This document shows positions 56,149 through 64,000 of a DNA stretch of 64,000 nt, in pieces. The position numbers and the translations under genes were made by a program. This DNA is from Anthoceros angustus. Its lineage: Eukaryota; Streptophyta; Anthocerotopsida; Anthocerotales; Anthocerotaceae. The notes beneath the pieces were generated by a model. That model was not told where the DNA came from, ran no database searches, and saw only the letters and a program-made list of their open reading frames with translations. The stretch's first letter is position 1; every line of letters begins with the position of its first letter. The DNA is taken from NCBI GenBank assembly GCA_010909165.1, contig VJWM01000019.1, positions 124,001-188,000 of the forward strand, read 5' to 3'.

Positions 56149-57520
56149 GATTGTCTATTCTTATACTTTCATCATGATGAATCACGGATGTTGCGCAGAC
56201 AATTTCCTCGTTTGATGCTTCAAAGAATGAATTGCCTTTATTGCAGCCAAATGAAACTTGGGAGGGGCTCCCATATGCAAGCACCATTTCCAAGCAAGGA
56301 TGATGTATGGAAAAGGGTCATAACGAGTCATCACACACTTGCAAAGAATATTTATAAGGGATTTTATCAATCCGTGTCTCTTATAGCACCAATTGGGTTT
56401 CTTAAATCGAGCAACATCCCGGAGTTCACTAGTAGGGCGCAATTGAAGACTTATGTGAAAGAGCATTATCCGGAGATGCAAGATTATGCCCATGAGTTTA
56501 TTAATTCCTTTCGGTGAGTACCAAATCCAAACTCACATGCGGAAAATTGGTGTGAGTGCAACTTATGACCACCCTTGCATCCTTTTAGGAGCTTGACACA
56601 AGACCAAGTGAGGCGATCATGCAATCTAAGAACTTGAGAGATGCCAATCCTACAAACCCGGTACTCTCTGCATCCGCCATTGCAATGACTTCCAATTTAC
56701 TTGAGAACGATGAATCACTGGTACCCTTCCGTGAGGATACTAAGCAACATCAAGCTGGTTCAATCAATGGTGAAGATCTACTTGCGGCGAGTGATGTGTC
56801 GCCAAAAGGCTAGAAAACTTGAAGTCAATGCCTCTTCTAAGAAAACTCGAAACCTAGAGTCAACGTAGATTCGACTTTTGAATTACCTTCTAATGCGGCT
56901 CAACAAGGACTTTGTTTCAAGTTACTAGATGATGGTATTTCACCTCATATGTCTCTAGAGAGCTTTCCTCCCATTTCAAAAGATGGTTTGTGTGGTTCTT
57001 CTCAAGAGAGGTGGAAGAACTTGAAGCCAACATAGGTTCAACTTTTAGATTTGCTTCTAATGCGGTTGAAAAGATGATGCTTCCCGATTAGCAAATGATG
57101 ATTTTCCAACCTCTCATACGCCTCAGGAGCTTTCCTTCCATCTCGAATATAGTTTGTGTGGTTGTTCTCCAAAGAAGGTGGAAGAACATGAGGTCATTAT
57201 AGGATCGACATGAATATCCTACTCTGCGACTCAAGAAGGCAATGGGGTCAAGTTACAAAATGATGGTTCTCCAACTCGTCGCCTCATCCGAGTCCTTCCA
57301 TGCTAGAAGAAGGTTTGTTACAAGATGGTGCATCTCTTTCTACTCTAGATCATCATTTGAGCCACTTGCTTCCGCTATAGATAATGCTTTTAGAAGGTTT
57401 GGCAGCACATGTTGAATCTTATGCTGCAAATCTAATGGTGAGTCAAATTCTTGCCTTTCGGAGGATGTTTTCTCGCCTAATTCCTCTTTTGATGATATCT
57501 TTAGGAATTTTCATGATTAA
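56149..57520 (+). CDS. Array gene A, unit 5
   Basis: The acceptor reads TATATGCGATTG. The N-terminal domain is intact from KDDVWKRVITSHHTLAKNIY to YAHEFINSFR. After the shared TGA the block MQSKNLRDANPTNPVLSASA, AIAMTSNLLENDESLVPF, EDTKQHQAGSINGEDLLAA is open for 64 residues, the best copy of this middle part. The C-terminal module is disturbed near GATCATCATTTGAGCC. Confidence 0.5.
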
Positions 57521-57665
57521 TTAGTATGTAACCGGTTATATGATGTATTTCAACTTTCTTTTAATATATGAAAATATTCTAAATAAGTTGGTCAAGCTAT
57601 GATAAATAAAAGAATTTAGAGTTTTGCATCCGAGAAAGGACCCAAACAATTCATCACAGTCACCT

Positions 57666-57673
57666 TATAAATA
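57666..57673 (+). promoter_or_regulatory. TATA box of gene B, unit 5
   Basis: TATAAATA, 237 bases before the start codon. Confidence 0.55.
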
Positions 57674-57902
57674 GAACTATATACCATAAGTTCCCAACAT
57701 CATAATATGAGTAGAAGTACCGCCTACATAAAAGTTGATTGCAGATGTGAGTTTGGCCCAAAATTATGTATAAACCAAAGATAAGTATTGTAGTATGTAC
57801 TTTGACAACCGTCTATGCCACTTCCGCCACACATGTACATATTTCTGGGCGTTGGAAATCTGGGAAATTGTAGTCTGCGGTGTGAGGTGTCGGGTAGTGG
57901 CT

Positions 57903-58486
57903 ATGGCGGAGGAGGCAAAAGTGGTGGTGTTCTCGCAGCCTGGCTCCGCTCTGGCGTGTGAGGCTAGCTCTCTGGCGCAAGGCCATTCCTTCCGTATCGA
58001 AGTGGTTGATCTTCGCAAAGAGCATCGATTCACGCCCGCTTCAACCGCCTCAACCCCTTCAGAGGTGCAGTCCACGGCCATGGGCAGCGCCGCCATCCCC
58101 GACTCCGCCACTGCAGCACGGAGGAGCGCTTCGAGCCCGCCCCTCCTCCCCATGACCTCCGGCGGCGGCGTGCGGTCGCCCGTCGTGGTGTCGGGATCTA
58201 GCCCTTCCGACGGCAGGCCGCTGGAGGTCGCGGCCGGGAGGGGAGCTGGCTCACTGGGCTCGGCGCTCGTCCGGGAGGGCTTCGCTTGGGCATGGTGGCG
58301 GAGGCGGGAGGTTTTGCCGAGGATGAGGTGACCTGGCGGATGTGGTGTTGATCTGCAGTTTACAATGCGAGATTGTTCGAGGTGGATATGGAGAAGGCCC
58401 AAGCCCTTCTTGCGAAGCCGTTGCACAAAAGGGCAAGGGTGAAATATTATGTTGGAAGAATCATAACTATGGCTTTTTCTTCTTGA
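57903..58486 (+). CDS. Array gene B first exon, unit 5 (best-read copy)
   Basis: Here the start continues in one frame for 142 residues: MAEEAKVVVFSQPGSALACE, GHSFRIEVVDLRKEHRFTPA, then a Ser/Ala/Pro-rich part (ARRSASSPPLLPMTSGGG, VRSPVVVSGSSPSDG), ending WWRRREVLPRMR. In the last third the usual VYNARLFEVDMEK code follows in another frame. A low-complexity, probably disordered, protein part is the most that can be said. No signal peptide. Confidence 0.5.
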
Positions 58487-59773
58487 TTTTATAGTTTTCC
58501 ACCGGGTTTGACTATCATTAAGGTTTTACTAATGAAACCTAAGAGTTTTCTCTTCTTCAAATGTTTTATGAAGAGAGAAGGCCGAGTTGTTCCTAGTTCG
58601 TGAGGGAGGATTTTGCAATGAAGTACTCTTTAGGTTTCGGTGCTCTAAAGTCAAGATACTTTACAAGTCCATTGGTGTAGGTGAATGATACTATACATGT
58701 TCAATAGTGTAGGTTCATTATAATTATAAAATTGTACAAGAATCTACGGTTAAGGCATGTGCCATTGTACTAGGATCTCAATTATTCTCCTCTGAAGGTG
58801 TCCTTAGGCAGCAATTTTGTACCTTATCTTGTAGACATTAAGATGTACCTTGTCTATTGTTTCCTACTCAAGCTCTTTTCTTGATCTTGCTTTGTGCTAG
58901 TCACTCTCTTTTGATCTTGATTTGTGTCATTCTTTCTCATTCACTTCAATAGTTTTACCACTAGAAGAAGCTAAGACAATCATGCTTTCTAAGGAGAAAT
59001 GTCACTATAGCAAACCAGCATATTACTCTTGCATTTGTCATCTTATAAGAGGACCGGAAGACCTAACCTAGTGGTTGCGCCTTTAATTCAAGCTTGGATT
59101 TCTTTCTATTAGTAATCAAGTAGACAATCGCTCATCAAATTACAAGATGGTGGTTTTTTTTGTAATGTCTCCGCCACTCTCTTCCATTTCGGAGGATGGT
59201 AAAATTGTTCCAAGATTAATGACATGGATAGATATATCTTGTGCACATGTCCTCACACTACAAGAGATATCGAACAAATTATTCCATAGTTTCACTATCA
59301 TCCCTACTATATAATAAATTCATCAAGTAATGGTTATGGTAATATAATCAATAAATAAAAGTTGTGTCTACTTCATACTCTCGGTTTATGTAATGAAATG
59401 GATTCAAAGATCGAGTGTATCAACTTTTGTCTTGAAATGAAAGTAGTTGCCCCTATATGTGTGTTGCAATCTGGAAAGTGTGAAGGCTTTGGAGACTTAA
59501 GGTGGGTTGCCATTTTTGCTGCATTTGTATAGCTATGTTGATTAAACCATATTGAACATGTCACAGTCACGATGATCTTATGCTCATTAAAATGTTTGAG
59601 TTCTAGACTAGTGCCTTGTATCTTGAAGAGTTTGCAAGAGGAATGCGTTTTGTTCACATAAGTTTTATTTTATTCATATCTTTAGAATTAGTTTGCATGC
59701 AAGTATTTTCATATTTAAATTGAAATAGGTGGTTGATGAAGTATACTTTAATATAGACTTTTGGTTTTATGTA

Positions 59774-60293
59774 GGACGGTGTTTCCGTGCTTATACTTCT
59801 ATCATGTCGACTCCACGGAATTCGCGCAAGGACCTCTTCAAAATGCTTGAAATAGACAATGGTGTCATGTTACAGGATGATGGTTTTCCACCTCTCATGC
59901 CGGCGCCTCAGCCGCTTCCTTCCATTTTAGAGAAGGATTCTTCTCCAACGAGGGTGAAAGAACTTGAAGCCAACACACCTTCAACATTTGGATTTCGTTC
60001 TCATGTGAAGAAAACAATAGTTTCCAATTACAGGATGATTGTTTTCCCTCTGCTATGCCTCAGCCTTCCTTCAATTTCAAAAGGTGGTGTATTACAAGAT
60101 GGTGGCTCTTCTAGTACTCTAGATAAGCTCATGGTGAGCCTCTTGCTTCTATTTTGGATAATATTTTTGAAGACGGTTTGTTGCAATTTCTTGAATCTTA
60201 TAGTGCAAATCTTATGGCTCACCGAATCCTTCCCTTTTCAAGATGTTTCTCTCCTTCATCCTTGACAATATTTTTGGTTCTTTAGATGATTAA
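59774..60293 (+). CDS. Array gene B second exon, unit 5
   Basis: Opens with CFRAYTSIMSTPRNSRK and stays in frame through DLFKMLEIDNGVMLQDDGFP, LPSILEKDSSPTRVKELEAN and STFGFRSHVKKT, then shifts at TCATGTGAAG. The LPSISKGGVLQDGG block is followed by STLDKLMVSLL, with the final module out of frame. Stop at 60291-60293. Confidence 0.5.
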
Positions 60294-61130
60294 TTAGTGT
60301 GCCAATTATAACTATTTGATATATTTGAATATATTTCTAAGATGTATAACTTAAAATCAAGTGTGTCACCATGTTCGCTCTAATATATATGGTGGTCATG
60401 TAATTCACAAGGATCACATCAAGCACCACGACCCACGGTCATCATCCAACACATCTGCTGAGGGGTTGAAGGAGTAAAGCGCAAAATTTGAATTTGGTGG
60501 GCAGGGGTTGAACCAAAGCTGGAATTGGGATGCAAGCAAAGCCACTCTCGGTCCCACATACCTATGAGATTTCTCATATTCGAGATCACAAACTTATGTG
60601 AGCAGAATCAAGCCACAGTGCTTGCATCACCGGTGTTGTTGCGTGTGGATGCGGTTGCAAATAGAGAAAGGTACCACTCCCAACTTGAAGACTTGAAATG
60701 AAGTTACTTTCTTGCCCGTTTCTACAAATACCGGAAAAATGGCAAACTCAACATGGAATGTGATTTGGTGTTTTGGTTGTCCATTCACAAGGGTAAGAGG
60801 GTCTCGGGATGAAAGTAGTTGAATAGTTAAGCCCAGCCATATTATTTAGATATATGTTAAATTTAAAACCACATGGCAAGCCTTTGATGCGGGTCCATGG
60901 TAAATCGCCCCATCTTGACCGAAATTATTTGAATATGTTTTGGTTAGAAGAAGAAGAAGAATTTTATTTAAGTCCACTAGGGATGGATTTAGTCATGGGA
61001 CTTGGTACTTCACAACTTGTACCATGGTGTGCCTAAGCTACTTGCACCAAGGGCATCCACTCCTTTAGGCACCCCATCTAAGTACCGATCCAAGATCGGG
61101 ATGCTTAATCACGGCGTCCTTATAAATGTG

Positions 61131-61137
61131 TGTCCAT
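61131..61137 (+). promoter_or_regulatory. TATA box of gene A, unit 6
   Basis: TATAAAT, same context as in unit 1. Confidence 0.45.
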
Positions 61138-62256
61138 TTGGCCTAAGCCATTTGGACCACATGCCAAGCGTCATGCATGTACATATATAATCACTAGGTG
61201 TGGTGGCCCCACCTTCACAAGCGCTAGGCAACCACTCACGCACGATGCGGACAAGGAAGGACACTTGTGCCCATCAAAGTAACCCATTTTTAAGGACGCT
61301 TATGGTGTCCATGATGGACGCTCGAGGGTAGCTTGGCGCATTGATACGGTGACTCGTAGATCTTACTAGAGATTAGATAATCATAATTTTTAGGTTAATT
61401 AAATTGGGATCTAACAAGGAATGTAAGCTATATGCGTGTTGTATGCAAAGTCGGGAAGAACAGGGTTCCGTCAATGGGACCAAGAATGACTCAAGGTTCC
61501 GTCAATGGGACCAAGAATGACTCGGACCATGTTATTGCACTATTGTTATAGCATTGTAACACCTAGTTACACTCATTTTCCCGACCTTAGACCCATGGCA
61601 AATGATGTTGCAGGTTAGGAAAGGGTAGCATCAAAATGTTATAAGCACCATAACATGGTCCTAGATTTTCTAGTAGTGTAGGATGAGCTCGTTTCAAAAC
61701 CGTTCTAGACATCACTTAATATAGTCGTTTACCATACTATTTGAGTTTCAGATCATTCTTGGAACTAAGACATGAGAGGTAATATACATATAATATTAAT
61801 TAATCCATGACCAAAAATTAATCTATTTCATATTGTCATATTTATGTGAAATTGAAGAAAACAACTCGAGTCATGATCTTTTATCTTGAGAAATGCATGC
61901 AATTTGTCCTATATATGTGTTGCAAGCTTAAGGGTATGATGGATTTGGAGATTATTGGAAGGTAATTATTTTGGTGCATGATGGATAGGAAGATAAATAG
62001 TTATATTAATTAAGTTCATGCATATTGGTCATAAGTTAATCATTATGTTTTCTTCTCGAAAAAATATTGCTCATAGGCTAGCTAGCTAAAAGTTTCGAGT
62101 TCTAGGTAGATGCAAGCATGTTTGTTCACATTGAGGTTTCTTTTATTCATGTGTTTGGAATTAGTTTGCGTGCAAGTTGTTTTTATGTGTAAATTGGAAT
62201 ATATAAGGTGCTCATTGATGAAGCATAATTTAATATGGTCTTTTGGTTATATGCAG

Positions 62257-63628
62257 ATTGTCTATTCTTATACTTTCATCATGATGAATCACGGATGTTG
62301 CGCAGGACGACAATTTCCTCGTTTGATGCTTCAAAAGAATGAATTGCCTTTATTGCAGCCAAATGAAACTTGGGAGGGGCTCCCATATGCAAGCACCATT
62401 TCCAAGCAAGGATGATGTATGGAAAAGGGTCATAACGAGTCATCACACACTTGCAAAGAATATTTATAAGGATTTTATCAATCCGTGTCTCTTATAGCAC
62501 CAATTGGGTTTCTTAAATCGAGCAACATCCCGGAGTTCACTAGTAGGCGCAATTGAAGACTTATGTGAAAGAGCATTATCCGGAGATGCAAGATTATGCC
62601 CATGAGTTTATTAATTCCTTTCAAAGGAGAGTACCAAATCCAAACTCACATGCGGAAAATTGGTGGCAGTGCAACTTATGACCACCCTTGCATCCTTTTA
62701 GGAGCTTGACACAAGACCAAGGCTGAGGCGATCATGCAATCTAAGAACTTGAGAGATGCCAATCCTACAAACCTGTACTCTCTGCATCGCCATTGCAATG
62801 ACTTCCAATTTACTTGAGAACGATGAATCACTGGTACCCTTCCCGTTGAGGATACTAAGCAACATCAAGCTGGTTCAATCAATGGTGAAGATCTACTTGC
62901 GGCGGTGATGTGTCGCCAAAAGGCTAGAAAACTTGAAGTCAATGCCTCTTCTAAGAAAACTCGAAACCTAGAGTCAACGAGATTCGACTTTTGAATTACC
63001 TTCTAATGCGGCTCAACAAGGACTTTGTTTCAAGTTACTAGATGATGGTATTTCACCTCATATGTCTCTAGAGAGCTTTCCTCCCATTTCAAAAGATGGT
63101 TTGTGTGGTTCTTCTCAAGAGAGGTGGAAGAACTTGAAGCCAACATAGGTTCAACTTTAGATTTGCTTCTAATGCGGTTGAAAAGATGATGCTTCCGCTT
63201 AGCAAATGATGATTTTCCAACCTCTCATCGCCTCAGAGCTTTCCTTCCATCTCGAATATAGTTTGTGTGGTTGTTCTCCAAAGAAGGTGGAAGAACATGA
63301 GGTCATTATAGGATCACTTATGAATATCCTACTCTGCGACTCAAGAAGGCAATGGGGTCAAGTTACAAAATGATGGTTCTCCAACTCGTCGCCTCATCTG
63401 AGTCCTTCCATGCTAGAAGAAGGTTTGTTACAAGATGGTGCATCTCTTTCTACTCTAGATCGCTCAGTGAGCCACTTGCTTCCGCTATAGATAATGCTTT
63501 TAGAGAAGGTTTGGCACACATGTTGAATCTTATGCTGCAATCTAATGGTGAGTCAAATTCTTGCCTTCAGAGGATGTTTTCTCGCCTAATTCCTCTTTTG
63601 ATGATATCTTTAGAATTTTCATGATTAA
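62257..63628 (+). CDS. Array gene A, unit 6
   Basis: The acceptor is ATATGCAG. It is open to WEGLPYAS and shifts at GCAAGCACC. FINSFQRR appears where other units have FINSFRE, as in unit 1. The end of the middle part reads MGSSYKMMVLQLVASSESFH. The C-terminal module is split by a missing G in TTTAGAATTTTC (others TTTAGGAATTTTC), near the end of FRNFHD. Confidence 0.45.
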
Positions 63629-63773
63629 TTAGTATGTAACCCGGTTATATGATGTATTTCAACTTTCTTTTAATATATGAAAATATTCTAAATAAGTTGG
63701 TCAAGCTATGATAAATAAAAGAATTTAGAGTTTTGCATCCGGAAAGGACCCAAACAATTCATCACAGTCACCT

Positions 63774-63781
63774 TATAAATA
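63774..63781 (+). promoter_or_regulatory. TATA box of gene B, unit 6
   Basis: TATAAATA. The B first exon lies beyond the window. Confidence 0.55.
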
Positions 63782-64000
63782 GAACTATATACCATAAGTT
63801 CCCAACATCATAATATGAGTAGAAGTACGCCTACATAAAAGTTGATTGCAGATGTGACAGGTTTGGCCCAAAATTATGTATAAACCAAAGATAAGTATTG
63901 TAGTATGTACTTTGACAACTTCGTCTATGCCACTTCCGCCACACATGTACATATTTGCTGGGCGTTGGGAATCTGGGAAATTGTAGTGCTGCGGCTGCAG

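Larger units (their letters stand above)
54621..60739 (+). repeat. 6-kb array unit 5
   Basis: 6119 bases in the standard order. It has a short tandem duplication at 55354-55419 (CTGAATGGGACCAAGAATGA twice), also found in unit 6 but not in units 1-4. This links units 5 and 6. Confidence 0.9.
60740..64000 (+). repeat. 6-kb array unit 6, cut by the window end
   Basis: Runs from the boundary motif through gene A to just before the B start codon. It carries the short duplication (GGTTCCGTCAATGGGACC twice, 61464-61523) shared with unit 5. Confidence 0.9.

Noticed and set aside
4703-64000. Array as centromeric or rDNA-type satellite
   Set aside because: Units hold coding-like exons, splice-like sites and TATA boxes, are far longer than typical satellites, and show no rRNA sequence.
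1-64000. tRNA, rRNA or CRISPR features
   Set aside because: I saw no tRNA-like cloverleaf, rRNA core sequence, or short regularly spaced repeats with unique spacers.

Overview
This window comes from a plant nuclear genome. It holds an intron-poor germin-like protein (GLP) gene, a receptor-kinase fragment with a GT-AG intron, a Ty3/gypsy LTR retrotransposon with plant-type pol motifs, and TATA-box genes in an AT-rich tandem array. I cannot name the species. Many reading frames are broken by 1-3 base indels. Between repeat copies these fall almost only at CG, CAG, CTG and CCG sites, while long AT-rich stretches are identical. That looks like base-calling error at methylated cytosines in a long-read assembly, so 'broken' does not always mean 'dead'.

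Layout. (1) 1-4702: three head-to-tail copies of a GLP locus. Copy 1 is fused to the 3' part of a receptor-like kinase gene, copy 2 has lost about 893 bp, and copy 3 (3984-4655) is intact. (2) 4703-64000: six units (the last cut by the window edge) of a tandem array with a period near 6.1 kb. Each unit carries two paralogous genes, called A and B here, and a decayed third relative, X. A and B share a roughly 50-residue repeat (charged 'RVEELE' helix, then 'LQDDGFP...LPSIS') and a shared C-terminal module ending in an acidic, aromatic tail. I do not recognise the family. (3) 16297-37479: a minus-strand Ty3/gypsy element inserted in unit 2, with 5-bp target duplications (CGCAT) at 16292-16296 and 37480-37484.

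The retroelement is odd. Its internal gag-pol part is about 5.45 kb, but its LTRs measure about 7.6 kb and 8.2 kb. The LTRs hold an extra, element-sense coding region: a globular part, a Pro/Arg-rich linker and a long coiled coil. This lies upstream of the LTR's own TATA-like box, that is, in U3. Both LTRs have internal duplications that are not shared between them, and the left host-element junction occurs twice (14262-16296).

Head-to-tail duplications with 4-11 bases of microhomology at the joints recur in the array, the LTRs and the GLP-kinase locus. They suggest repeated template switching or an assembly artefact; raw reads would decide. The best candidates for something undescribed are the A/B repeat-protein array and the retroelement with coding, oversized LTRs.
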